DNA of 64,000 nt, taken from contig NZ_CP015418.1 of NCBI RefSeq assembly GCF_001633165.1, forward strand, positions 3,224,001 to 3,288,000. Direction: 5' to 3'. This DNA is from Rhodovulum sulfidophilum DSM 1374 (lineage in GTDB: Bacteria; Pseudomonadota; Alphaproteobacteria; Rhodobacterales; Rhodobacteraceae). The notes beneath the pieces are model-generated. The model had not been told where the DNA came from. It saw nothing but the letters and a program-made list of their open reading frames with translations, and ran no database searches. Made by a program: the position numbers and the translations under genes. Each line of letters opens with the position of its first letter. Position 1 is the first letter of the stretch. Of the stretch, positions 48,487 through 57,512 are shown piece after piece.

Positions 48487-48610
48487 CGTCTCGTCTCCGC
48501 CGTTTTCGGTCTTGCGGCGAGACGCCTAGAGGCTCCGGCAACTGGAAGCTCAAGTCACGAGCGCGTGCGCAGGCGCTTCAAACCGTCGGAGAACCGGCCC
48601 GGAACCCGCT

Positions 48611-49387
48611 TCAGGCCGTCTTCAGCACCGCCGGGCGGTCGCCCCGCGCCCAGTCGGCGACGGCCTTGCCGAAGGCCTCGAACAGCGGCCGCGAGACCGG
48701 GTCGCGTGCGGCGCGGTATTCGGGATGCCACTGCACCGCCAGCGCAAAGCCCGGCGCGTCGGCAACATGGATCGCCTCGGGCGTGCCGTCGGGCGCCACC
48801 CCCTCGATCACGATCCTGGGCCCCGGCCGCTTGATGCCCTGCCCGTGCAGGGTGTTGGTCATCACCTCGGTCGCGCCGAGAATGCGATGGAACAGGCCGC
48901 CTTCGGTCAGCGTCACCATGTGGCGCAGGGCGAATTTCTCGTCGAGCGTCCCGTCGGGCGGCATCCGATGGTTGATGCGCCCCGGCAGGTCGCGGATTTC
49001 GGGATGAAGCGTGCCGCCCATCGCGACATTGACCTCCTGAAAGCCGCGGCAGATCGCGAAGAAGGGCTGACCGCGTTCGACCAGCGCCCGGATCAGCGGC
49101 AAGGCGATGGCGTCGCGCGCCCGGTCGAAGGCGCCATGCGCCTCGGTCTCGGCCTCGCCATATTCCTCGGGATGGACGTTGGGCCGCCCGCCGGTGAACA
49201 GGAAGCCATCGAAACACTCGACCAGCTCGGGCACGCTGACAAAGCGCGGATCGGCCGGGATCAGAAGCGGCAGCGCCCCCGCCACCTCGGCCACCGCCTC
49301 GGAATTCATCGTGCCACCGGCATGGGCGGGGTATTCGTCGTTGATCAGAAAGCTGTTGCCGATGATGCCGACCCTGGGGCGCGCCAT
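48611..49387 (-). CDS. Class I glutamine amidotransferase (peptidase C26, PuuD-like)
   Basis: A 258-residue gamma-glutamyl hydrolase. The nucleophile is in PFFAICRGFQEVNVAMGG near residue 113, the catalytic His in AVQWHPEYRA near 224, and GFLFTGGRPNVHP is also characteristic. PuuD relatives hydrolyse gamma-glutamyl-GABA in putrescine breakdown; folate hydrolase-like roles are possible. ATG 49387 follows GAGGAT. No polyamine genes adjoin. Confidence 0.88.
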   Translation of the reverse strand: MARPRVGIIGNSFLINDEYPAHAGGTMNSEAVAEVAGALPLLIPADPRFVSVPELVECFDGFLFTGGRPNVHPEEYGEAETEAHGAFDRARDAIALPLIRALVERGQPFFAICRGFQEVNVAMGGTLHPEIRDLPGRINHRMPPDGTLDEKFALRHMVTLTEGGLFHRILGATEVMTNTLHGQGIKRPGPRIVIEGVAPDGTPEAIHVADAPGFALAVQWHPEYRAARDPVSRPLFEAFGKAVADWARGDRPAVLKTA

Positions 49388-49607
49388 GGGATCCTCGTTT
49401 GCCTGTTCCGCGCGACGATATAGCGCTTTTGCCAAAGGGTGAAGGGCCGCGCCCCGGCGCCGCACGCGCGATGTCTGGGCGCGTGACGGGAGCGAACAGG
49501 CGGCAAACGCAGGTTTTGCGGCCCCTCCGCCCGTTTTCCGGGGCATGACGCGCCCGGGCTTCCCCGCTCCGGCCGGGAGCCGCACAGCCCCTGTGCGCCC
49601 GCCAATC

Positions 49608-50837
49608 TCACAGATCGAAGGCCAGTTGCCGCGAATCCTGCCGCCGCGCGGCCGGGCTTGCGGACCGAGAGCCCGTCGGCCGGCAGCGACCGGGCGCGAC
49701 CAGCGGATGCGGATAGCGGCGCCCCAATCGCCGCGCCGCTGCCGGGCAGGTCCAGGGCGCATGCAGCGCGTCGGGCGGCAGATCAGCCAGCTCGGGCAGC
49801 CATCTGCGCAGGAATACCCCCTCGGGATCGGCCGCGCGCGCCCAGCGCAGCGGATCGACGCGCCGCGCCGCCGCCGCGCGGAACTGAGCCCCGTGCAGGC
49901 GCGGATCGTGATCGGCCGAGAGCCGCGCCAGGACCCGACAGCAGGCGCCCGGATCGAGCCCGAGTTGACCGCAGCCGACCGCGGCCAGAAGCCCGCGCCG
50001 CCCGGCATCGAGCATGCCGTCATGGATCAGCGCGCGCATCGCGGCATCGACCGCGGGCAGCCCGGTCTCGCCACGCGCCCAGGCCGCCAGTCGCGCATCG
50101 GCCGCAGGGTTCGGGGGCGCGGCCACAGGCTCGGGATCGGCGGCCGGGACCCGCTGAAACCGGGCGCGCCGGGCCAGCCAGGAAGCGAGGCGGCGCGCGC
50201 CCGGCTCTTCGGGCGCAAGGCGGGCCGCCCGCGCCGCCTCACCCGCCGACAGCGCGCCCCAGGCCAGATGCGCCGACAGCGCGGCATCGGGATCGGCGCC
50301 CGCCAGTGCCGCGGCCAGGGCCCGCTCGGCCTCGGACCGGCCACCGCGCGGCCGGCCCGGGCAGGGATCGAAGCCGAGCCCCAGATCGCGCGCTTCAGGG
50401 ATCGGTCCCGGCTCCAGTCCGGGCGGCGTGGTCAGCTCGCCGAGCGGCGGAGCCGGGCGCCGGGGCGCGGCCACGGGCCTCCAGGGCAGGCCGCGCCGCC
50501 GCGCCCAGTCCTCGGCTGGCGGCTGGGCGCCCAACGCCAGCCCGCGCGCGACGGGCCAGCGCGCGGCAAGCCGGTCCAGCACCTCGGCCGGTGGCCCGAT
50601 CTCGACCTGCAGCGCCGCGCCCCGCGCCGCGAGCGCGGCCGAAAGCGAGGCCAGCCCCTCGGCCACCACCCGCCATTGCCGCGCAGAGGCCTCGGGCGCC
50701 GACCAGACCGCCGGATCGACGATGAAAACCGGCAGGACCGCACCGCCTTCCGCGCCCGCCTCCTGGCCCGCGCGGGACAGCGCCGGATGGTCTTCCACCC
50801 GCAGATCGCGCCCGAAGCTGAGAATCGTCACGCCCAT
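49608..50837 (-). CDS. Degenerate photolyase/cryptochrome-like protein
   Basis: A 409-residue protein with a photolyase N-terminal fold (TILSFGRDLRVEDHPALSRA) and traces of the FAD domain: LSAHLAWGALSAGEAAR and GETGLPAVDAAMRALIHDGM. The usual NRxRM stretch after that region is DAGRRGLL, and the conserved block with Trp (GWQW) appears as HGAQFRAAAA. These changes suggest lost or altered FAD binding and photoreduction. It may be a non-repair paralogue or a decaying gene, yet the frame is intact. The start lacks a clear Shine-Dalgarno. Confidence 0.75.
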   Translation of the reverse strand: MGVTILSFGRDLRVEDHPALSRAGQEAGAEGGAVLPVFIVDPAVWSAPEASARQWRVVAEGLASLSAALAARGAALQVEIGPPAEVLDRLAARWPVARGLALGAQPPAEDWARRRGLPWRPVAAPRRPAPPLGELTTPPGLEPGPIPEARDLGLGFDPCPGRPRGGRSEAERALAAALAGADPDAALSAHLAWGALSAGEAARAARLAPEEPGARRLASWLARRARFQRVPAADPEPVAAPPNPAADARLAAWARGETGLPAVDAAMRALIHDGMLDAGRRGLLAAVGCGQLGLDPGACCRVLARLSADHDPRLHGAQFRAAAARRVDPLRWARAADPEGVFLRRWLPELADLPPDALHAPWTCPAAARRLGRRYPHPLVAPGRCRPTGSRSASPAARRQDSRQLAFDL

Positions 50838-50934
50838 GGCAGGAACATAAATCGAACATCGCTACTCCCGCCAAGGGCATCTTGCGCTTGGGCCTCAGGG
50901 GTATAGGTCAGGGAGGTGCCCAGTGGAGAGACAG

Positions 50935-53502
50935 ATGACAGACGCCACGCCGCAACCCGTTTTCCTGAAAGACTACACCCCCTTCGGTTTCCTGGTGGAC
51001 CGGGTCGAGCTGACCTTCCGCCTGGCCCCGACAGAGACCCGGGTGCGCGCGAGGATCGCCTTCCGCCCCAATCCGGCCGCGACCGACCGCCGGTTCTTCC
51101 TGCATGGCGAGGAGCTGGCGCTGATCTCGGCGGCGATCGACGGCCACCCCGTCACCCCCGAGATCACTCCCACGGGGCTGAGCTGCGAGGTGCCCGACGC
51201 GCCGTTCCTCTGGGACTGCGAAGTCGAGATCGCACCGAAAGAAAACACAGCGCTTGAAGGGCTTTACATGTCGAACGGCATGTATTGCACGCAATGCGAG
51301 GCGGAAGGTTTCAGGAAGATCACGTTCTACCCGGACCGCCCCGATGTGATGGCGCCGTTCCGGGTCCGCATCGAAAGCGACCTGCCGGTCCTCTTGTCGA
51401 ACGGCAATCCGGTGGCCCGGGGCACGGGCTTTGCCGAATGGGACGATCCCTGGCCGAAACCGAGCTATCTTTTCGCGCTGGTCGCGGGCGAGCTGGTCGC
51501 GACATCGGAACGCTACACCACCTCGGAAGGTCGCGAGGTCGATCTCAACATCTGGGTCCGCCCCGCCGATCAGGGCAAGGCCGATTACGCGCTCGACAGC
51601 CTGATCCGCTCGATGCGCTGGGACGAAGAGGTCTATGGCCGGGCCTATGACCTCGACGTGTTCAACATCGTCGCGGTCGACGATTTCAACATGGGCGCGA
51701 TGGAGAACAAGGGGCTGAACATCTTCAACTCGCGCTATGTTCTGGCCAGCCCCGAGACCGCGACCGACCGCGATTACGAGAATATCGAGCGGATCATCGC
51801 GCATGAATATTTCCACAACTGGACCGGCGACCGGATCACCTGCCGCGACTGGTTCCAGCTGTCGCTGAAAGAGGGGCTGACGGTCTTCCGCGACTCGCAA
51901 TTCTCGGCCGACATGCGGTCCGCCGCAGTCAAGCGGATCGAGGATGTGATGACGCTGCGCGCGCGCCAGTTCCGCGAGGATAACGGCCCGCTGGCGCATC
52001 CGGTGCGCCCCGAAAGCTATACCGAGATCAACAATTTCTACACCGCGACCGTCTATGAGAAGGGCGCCGAGCTGATCGGCATGCTGCGCCGCCTGGTCGG
52101 TCCCGAGGGGTACAGGAAGGCGCTCGATCTCTATTTCAGCCGCCATGACGGGCAGGCCTGCACCATCGAGGACTGGCTGCAGGTCTTCGAGGATGCCACG
52201 GGCCGCGACCTGACCGGGTTCAAGCGCTGGTATTCGCAGGCCGGCACGCCCCGGGTGAAGGTCACGGAAGACTTCAAGAACGGCACCTACACCCTTCATC
52301 TGGAACAGGAAACACCCCCCACACCGGGGCAGGTAGAGAAGGCGCCGCAGGTCATTCCGCTGGCGCTGGGGCTGTTGTCGCCCAATGGCGACGAGGTGCT
52401 GCCGACGACGGTGATCGAGCTGACCGAGGCGCGGCAGGAGGCCGTGTTCGAGGGGCTCGGGGCAAAACCCGTGCCCTCGCTCTTGCGCGGCTTCTCGGCG
52501 CCGGTGATCCTCGAGCGTGACAGCTCGTCCGAGGAACGGGCCTTCCTGCTGGCCCATGACACCGATCCGTTCAACAAATGGGAAGCCGGGCGGTCGCTCG
52601 CCCGCGAGATCCTGATCGAGATGGTGACAGAGGGCGCGGCCCCCGCGCCGGCCTGGCTCGAGGCGCTGGCATCTGTCGCGCGCGACGAGGCGCTCGACCC
52701 GGCCTTCCGGGCGCTGGCGCTGCGCCTGCCGGGCGAGGACGAACTGGCCGAGGCGCTGGCCGGGCGCGGCACCGTGCCCGACCCGCTGGCGATCCATGCC
52801 GCGCGCGAAACCGCCCGGAGCGCCATCGCCCGCCATCTCGAACCGCTCTGGCCCGGGCTCTACAGGCAGATGACCTGCCCCGGCCCCTACAGCCCGGGGG
52901 CTGCCGATGCCGGGCGGCGCGCGCTGAGGCTGGTGGCGCTTGGCTACATCGCGCGGCTCGATGGCGGCGCGCAGGCACGGGCGCATTTCGCGGCGGCCGA
53001 CAACATGACCGACGAGATCGGCGCGCTGAGCGTGCTGGTGGAAACCGGCGGCGCGGAAGAGGCGCTCGACCGCTTTGCCCGGCGCTGGGGCGATGACCGT
53101 CTGGTGATGGACAAGTGGTTCGGGTTGCAGGCGAGCCTTGCTGCGCCCGAGCGCGCGGTCGCGGTGACCCGCGCGCTGACCGAGCATCCCGATTTCACCT
53201 GGAAGAACCCCAACCGCTTCCGGGCGGTGATCGGCGGGCTGACCGCCAATGCGGCGGGCTTCCACGACCCCTCGGGCGCGGGCTACGATCTGCTGGCCGA
53301 CTGGCTGATCCGGCTCGATGGCGTGAACCCGCAGACCGCGGCGCGGATGTCGACCGCCTTCGAGACCTGGGCGCGCTACGATGCCGGGCGCCGGGCAAAA
53401 TCGAAGGCGGCGATGGAACGGATTGCCGCCCGCGAGGGTTTGAGCCCGGACATGGGCGAAATGATCGGGCGTCTGCTGGCGGCCGGGCAGAGCGCCGACT
53501 GA
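50935..53502 (+). CDS. pepN: Aminopeptidase N PepN
   Basis: An 855-residue M1 aminopeptidase. Substrate motif GAMENKGL lies near residue 258, the zinc site HEYFHNWTGDRITCRDWF with the downstream Glu in LKEGLTVFRD near 290-320, and a helical C-terminal domain follows. It removes N-terminal residues from peptides in the cytoplasm. GTG 50923 also has an upstream GGGAGG, so the start could be four codons earlier; ATG 50935 with GGAGAGA is preferred. Confidence 0.95.
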   Translation: MTDATPQPVFLKDYTPFGFLVDRVELTFRLAPTETRVRARIAFRPNPAATDRRFFLHGEELALISAAIDGHPVTPEITPTGLSCEVPDAPFLWDCEVEIAPKENTALEGLYMSNGMYCTQCEAEGFRKITFYPDRPDVMAPFRVRIESDLPVLLSNGNPVARGTGFAEWDDPWPKPSYLFALVAGELVATSERYTTSEGREVDLNIWVRPADQGKADYALDSLIRSMRWDEEVYGRAYDLDVFNIVAVDDFNMGAMENKGLNIFNSRYVLASPETATDRDYENIERIIAHEYFHNWTGDRITCRDWFQLSLKEGLTVFRDSQFSADMRSAAVKRIEDVMTLRARQFREDNGPLAHPVRPESYTEINNFYTATVYEKGAELIGMLRRLVGPEGYRKALDLYFSRHDGQACTIEDWLQVFEDATGRDLTGFKRWYSQAGTPRVKVTEDFKNGTYTLHLEQETPPTPGQVEKAPQVIPLALGLLSPNGDEVLPTTVIELTEARQEAVFEGLGAKPVPSLLRGFSAPVILERDSSSEERAFLLAHDTDPFNKWEAGRSLAREILIEMVTEGAAPAPAWLEALASVARDEALDPAFRALALRLPGEDELAEALAGRGTVPDPLAIHAARETARSAIARHLEPLWPGLYRQMTCPGPYSPGAADAGRRALRLVALGYIARLDGGAQARAHFAAADNMTDEIGALSVLVETGGAEEALDRFARRWGDDRLVMDKWFGLQASLAAPERAVAVTRALTEHPDFTWKNPNRFRAVIGGLTANAAGFHDPSGAGYDLLADWLIRLDGVNPQTAARMSTAFETWARYDAGRRAKSKAAMERIAAREGLSPDMGEMIGRLLAAGQSAD

Positions 53503-53595
53503 GCCGATGCGAGGGAATGCGATAGGCTTTGACCGGGGCCGGTCGAATCGGCTCTGGTGTCACGGAAATGTTGTTGGGGTGTGGTGACAAGGCGC

Positions 53596-54471
53596 ATGAA
53601 AGAACGAATCGATCCGCTCATCGAGGAACGCGCGCCCTGGCTTTTCGCCGACCATCCCTGGAGCGTACCGTCCCGGCGCGTGCTGAACGGTCTGCTGGGA
53701 TATGACCGGACCGTGGCGCTGGGCGAGGTGCTGCAGGATCATCCCTCTCCCGTGATCATGGACGAGATGGCGCGGCTTCTGGCCCGGGACGTGCGCGGGA
53801 CCGGGATCGAGAACATCCCGGCCACGGGCCCCGCGATGATCGTGGCGAACCACCCGACCGGCATCGCCGACGGGGTGATGCTCTGGAGCCTCCTACGTCA
53901 GCGGCGGCCCGATCTCTTCTTCTACGCCAACCGGGACATCCTCAGGGTGCTGCCGCAGATGGAAGAGATCATCGCCCCGGTCGAGTGGCGCGAGGAGAAG
54001 CGCAGCCATGCCAAGACCCGCGAGACCATGGCCTATACCCGCGCCGCCATCGAGAAGGGACGGCTGGCGGTGATCTTCCCCGCCGGACGGCTGGCCAAGC
54101 GGCGCGGGCTGTCGCTGCATGAACGGCCTTGGATGGCCTCGGCGGCGATGATCGCGCGCAAGTTCGATCTGCCGGTGATCCCGGTCAATATCCGGTCGCG
54201 GAACTCGGTGCTGTTCTACCTGTTCGACCTGCTTCATCCGACGCTGCGCGACATCACGCTGTTCCACGAGACCCTGAACAAGAACCGCCAGCCCTACCGG
54301 ATGACGGTCGGCCGCCCGATCCCGCCGGGGGCTCTGCCGGTGCGTTCGGAGGAAGGGATCGAGATGCTGCGCGCCGCGACCCTGGCGCTGGGCGGCCGCT
54401 ATGCGCCGCGGGTGAGCCTGCTGCAGAATTCGCGCAAGCCGAGCTGGATCAAGTCGACAGCCCTGGGCTGA
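53596..54471 (+). CDS. Lysophospholipid acyltransferase family protein
   Basis: A 291-residue PlsC-like acyltransferase of the hemolysin-related subgroup. The active-site motif is MIVANHPTGIADGVMLW near residue 79 (His and Asp separated by five), with FPAGRLAKRRGLS as the second acyl-phosphate block and VIPVNIRSRNS as the third. It probably acylates a lysophospholipid or a related lipid. The frame opens at 53557, but ATG 53596 with AAGG upstream fits the family. Its stop shares a base with the next ATG. Confidence 0.87.
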   Translation: MKERIDPLIEERAPWLFADHPWSVPSRRVLNGLLGYDRTVALGEVLQDHPSPVIMDEMARLLARDVRGTGIENIPATGPAMIVANHPTGIADGVMLWSLLRQRRPDLFFYANRDILRVLPQMEEIIAPVEWREEKRSHAKTRETMAYTRAAIEKGRLAVIFPAGRLAKRRGLSLHERPWMASAAMIARKFDLPVIPVNIRSRNSVLFYLFDLLHPTLRDITLFHETLNKNRQPYRMTVGRPIPPGALPVRSEEGIEMLRAATLALGGRYAPRVSLLQNSRKPSWIKSTALG

Positions 54472-54953
54472 TGCCGCGGCGCCTTCTGCGGGTCCTGCAT
54501 GGCGGCGCCCGGGCGAAGGGGGCCGCGCCGCAGGCTCCCGGGGCCCGGGGAGCCCCCCTGCCCGACGATACCCCCTTCGGCGAGGATCTCGCCCGCCGGG
54601 CGGTCGCGTTCCTGGAAGCCACCTCTGCGGTCTGGGGCGAGGCCGCCATCGTGCGGACGCATCGCGACTATACCGGGCACGGGCTGTTTCACGACCGGGC
54701 GGCGGGGCGGTTCTTCCTGTCGCGCTCGCTCGACGGCTGGCCCTGCGCGCCGGCATACCTGTCCTTCGCGGATGCTGCCGGGTTCCGGCGCTGGCTGGCC
54801 GCCCAGAGCGATGCCAGCCTGTCGGGACAGGTCCCCTCCGACATCCCGGGTTTCGAGCGCGACCCCGGCAATCAGCGCATCACCCGCAGCTTCGTCGAGG
54901 ACTACCTTCGTCGGCACAGAAACGGCGGCGCATCCGGCCGGCAAGGCAGTTAG
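54471..54953 (+). CDS. Hypothetical protein coupled to the acyltransferase
   Basis: A 160-residue protein with no domain I recognize. The N-terminal 30 residues are Arg/Ala/Gly-rich and the rest is a mixed alpha/beta sequence with WPCAPAYLSFADAAGFRRWL and a basic C-terminus. No signal peptide or membrane helix is evident. The start overlaps the acyltransferase stop (TGATG), so the two are co-translated, suggesting a linked role in lipid or envelope metabolism. Conservation is untested. Confidence 0.65.
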   Translation: MPRRLLRVLHGGARAKGAAPQAPGARGAPLPDDTPFGEDLARRAVAFLEATSAVWGEAAIVRTHRDYTGHGLFHDRAAGRFFLSRSLDGWPCAPAYLSFADAAGFRRWLAAQSDASLSGQVPSDIPGFERDPGNQRITRSFVEDYLRRHRNGGASGRQGS

Positions 54954-54971
54954 CAAGCCCCGGACGCCCGC

Positions 54972-55751
54972 TCAGAGCGTGGCGTTGGTCGCCCCGCCAT
55001 CCAGGAGGATGTTCTGGCCGACGATGAACCCGGCCTGACGCGAGCACAGGAACGCACAGGCCGCGCCGAATTCCCCGGGCGTGCCGTAGCGCCGGGCCGG
55101 GATCGTGGCCTCGCGCCGGGTCCGGGCCTCGGCCAGCGCAATCCCCTCGGCCTCGGCCACGCCGCGATCGAGCGCGACCGCCCGGTCGGTGGCGTGGATG
55201 CCGGGCAGAAGGTTGTTGATGGTCACGCCATGCGGCGCCACCTGACGCGCGGTGCCCGCGACATAGCCGGTCAGCCCGGCGCGGGCGGAATTCGACAGCC
55301 CCAGCACCGGGATCGGCGCCTTCACCGACTGGCTGGTGATGTTGACGACCCGCCCCCAGCCGCGCTCGATCATCCCCGGCAGCAGCGCCTTCATCAGCGC
55401 AATGGGCGTCAGCATGTTGGCGTCGAGCGCCGCGATGAAATCATCGCGTTCCCAGTCCGACCACAGGCCCGGCGGCGGACCGCCGGCATTGGTGACGAGG
55501 ATATCGACCTGCCCCGCGGCCTCCAGCACCGTCGCGCGGCCCTCTTCCGAGACGATATCGGCGGCGACCGGCGTGACCGCAACGCCATGAGCGCGGCGGA
55601 TCTCCTCGGACGTGGCCAGAAGCGCCTCGGCGCCGCGGGCATTGATGACGAGATCGACACCGGCTTCGGCCAAAGCCTCGGCACAACCCCGCCCCAACCC
55701 TTTCGACGCGGCGCAGACCAGCGCCCGTTTGCCCGCAAGACCAAGATCCAT
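54972..55751 (-). CDS. Short-chain dehydrogenase family protein lacking the YxxxK pair
   Basis: A 259-residue Rossmann protein. The cofactor loop is ASKGLGRG near residues 15-22, with VTNAGGPPPG following strand 4 and VVNITSQS giving Ser140. The usual catalytic Tyr and Lys are replaced: Ser153 and Arg157 in GLSNSARAG. The protein resembles 3-oxoacyl-ACP reductases overall, so it could be a non-standard oxidoreductase or a binding protein. The start has a GGAGG-like site upstream. Confidence 0.87.
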   Translation of the reverse strand: MDLGLAGKRALVCAASKGLGRGCAEALAEAGVDLVINARGAEALLATSEEIRRAHGVAVTPVAADIVSEEGRATVLEAAGQVDILVTNAGGPPPGLWSDWERDDFIAALDANMLTPIALMKALLPGMIERGWGRVVNITSQSVKAPIPVLGLSNSARAGLTGYVAGTARQVAPHGVTINNLLPGIHATDRAVALDRGVAEAEGIALAEARTRREATIPARRYGTPGEFGAACAFLCSRQAGFIVGQNILLDGGATNATL

Positions 55752-55830
55752 GAAAGCCTCCCTGTCGCGTTTCCCCTCCGGCTTACCAGCCCGCCGGAGG
55801 GGACGGAAGTCATGCCATCGGGGCCGCGCC

Positions 55831-56463
55831 TCATCCCCGGGAGGTCAGCGCCGCCAGCAGCGGGGTCCATTGCGCCCGAAGCGGCGCATAGGCGCGCTGC
55901 GGCCGGTCGAACACCGTCAGCCCCTGCTCGGCAAGATCGCCATAGGCCACACGGTCCGAGATTTCCGCCACCGGCGCCTGCCCGACCCGCTCGGCCATGT
56001 CCCGGATCCAGGCCGCGTCGCGCCCGCGCGCCCGGACCCGGTTCGCCACCAGATCGACCTCGACCTTGCCTTTCCGGATGCGCTTGAACTCGGCGATCTC
56101 GCTCAGGAACCGCCGGGTCGCCTCGGCATCGAAGACAGAAGGAAGCACCGGCACCACCACCGCGCGCGCCTCGTCCACCAGCCCGGCCGCGGCCGCATCC
56201 GGCAGCGCCCCCGGCGCATCGACGATCAGCCAGCCGATCCCCTTGCCCGGCTTTCCGGCCCCGCGACCGCCCGACCAGTCGAGGCCGCGGATCGCCGAGG
56301 CCGCCGCGGGCCGCCGCCGGAGCCAGCGAAGCGCCGATTTCTGCGGGTCGGCATCGGCCAGCGCCACCTTCCAGCCGCCATCGGCCAGAGCCGCGGCCAG
56401 CGTGACCGCAATCGTCGTCTTGCCGCAGCCGCCCTTGGGATTGGCGATCAGGACCGTCTTCAT
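55831..56463 (-). CDS. Orphan ParA/MinD-family ATPase
   Basis: A 210-residue ParA-like ATPase with a deviant Walker A, NPKGGCGKTTIAVTLA at residues 8-23, the Walker A' segment ADADPQKSALRWLRRR and DAPGALPDAAA as switch/Walker B. It is small and has no adjacent ParB, so plasmid or chromosome segregation is not indicated; positioning of a cellular complex is a common role of such orphans. Confidence 0.88.
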   Translation of the reverse strand: MKTVLIANPKGGCGKTTIAVTLAAALADGGWKVALADADPQKSALRWLRRRPAAASAIRGLDWSGGRGAGKPGKGIGWLIVDAPGALPDAAAAGLVDEARAVVVPVLPSVFDAEATRRFLSEIAEFKRIRKGKVEVDLVANRVRARGRDAAWIRDMAERVGQAPVAEISDRVAYGDLAEQGLTVFDRPQRAYAPLRAQWTPLLAALTSRG

Positions 56464-56535
56464 TCTTCCCCACCCTCTGCCCGGGGCCGGTTCCGCCCGA
56501 GGCCTTCTTTAACCAATCATGACATTCGCTATGCA

Positions 56536-56547
56536 ATGTATATACAT
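56536..56547. promoter_or_regulatory. 12-bp palindrome in the parA-usp intergenic region
   Basis: ATGTATATACAT is fully self-complementary and lies in a short AT-rich stretch between the divergent ParA-like gene and the Usp gene, 75 bases before the latter's start. It is a likely operator or promoter core; the factor is unknown. Confidence 0.45.
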
Positions 56548-56621
56548 ACTAACAATATGTCGCCCTTGAAAGCCCCCCTCCGCGCCCCGACCTTGACCGG
56601 ATATATCCGAGGGAGACCGAC

Positions 56622-57452
56622 ATGACCGCCACGTTCCTGGTAGCAACCGATCTCAGCCCCCGTGCCGACCGCGCCGTGAACCGGGCCTTTCGCCTGGCAA
56701 GCTGGACAGGGGCCGACATCCTTCTGGCCGCAGTGATCGACAGCGACCTGCCCGAGGACGTGGCCCGTCCGCTGGCCGAAGCCGCCGAGACCCGGCTTGC
56801 CCGCTTCGCCGCCTCGATCCCGCATTCGGCCGAGGTCCGGCACGACACCCGCATCCTGACCGGCGATCCGAGCGCCGCGATCCCGCTTCTGGCCGAGGAG
56901 ATCGACGCCGCGCTGATCGTGCTGGGCCTGCATCGCGACCGGCCCTTCCTCGACCTGATCCGCGAAACCACGATGGAGCGGATCGTCCGCCATGCCGCGC
57001 GCCCGGTCCTGCTGGTCCGCGATCCGGTCGATCACGACTATGCCGCGCTGCTGGCCGCGCTCGACTTCGCCCCGGCCTCGACCGCCGCCGTCAAGATCGC
57101 GGCAGATCTCGCGCCCGAGGCCACGATCCATGGCGTGCATGCGCTGCACATCCCCTATCGCGGCTTCGTCGCGCCGCATGGCAGCTCGATCGCCATCGCC
57201 CCGTTCCGGCGCAGCGCCGAGATGCGCCTGGCCGAATGGCGCAGCGATGCCGACCTGCCCGAAAGGCTGGCCGAGATCGACATCGTCGAGGGCGCGGCCC
57301 ATGTCGTGCTGAACCGCGAGATCGAGGACCATGCCCCCGACCTTCTGGTCTTGGGCGCCCATGGCCGCGCGGGCGACGCGCCCTCGATCCTGGGCTCGCT
57401 GGCCAATGACCTGATGCGCCACCCGCCCTGCGACCTGTTGATCGCGCGCTAG
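56622..57452 (+). CDS. Double-domain universal stress protein
   Basis: A 276-residue protein with two Usp folds. The first opens TFLVATDLSPRADRAVNRAF and closes RHAARPVLLVRDP; the second begins near residue 143 and ends LVLGAHGRAGDAPS with SLANDLMRHPPCDLLIAR. The GxxG-x9-G(S/T) ATP motif is only partly kept, so nucleotide binding is uncertain. Such proteins respond to starvation, oxygen or respiration stress. It follows AGGGAG. Confidence 0.9.
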   Translation: MTATFLVATDLSPRADRAVNRAFRLASWTGADILLAAVIDSDLPEDVARPLAEAAETRLARFAASIPHSAEVRHDTRILTGDPSAAIPLLAEEIDAALIVLGLHRDRPFLDLIRETTMERIVRHAARPVLLVRDPVDHDYAALLAALDFAPASTAAVKIAADLAPEATIHGVHALHIPYRGFVAPHGSSIAIAPFRRSAEMRLAEWRSDADLPERLAEIDIVEGAAHVVLNREIEDHAPDLLVLGAHGRAGDAPSILGSLANDLMRHPPCDLLIAR

Positions 57453-57512
57453 CGCTCGCTTTACGCCTCGGCGGGGCCGATCTAGGCTCCGCCCGGACGG
57501 AGGAGACGGGCC

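Noticed and set aside
50908..53265. 785-codon minus-strand ORF opposite pepN
   Set aside because: pepN has the zinc site and normal length; the opposite frame is a shadow.
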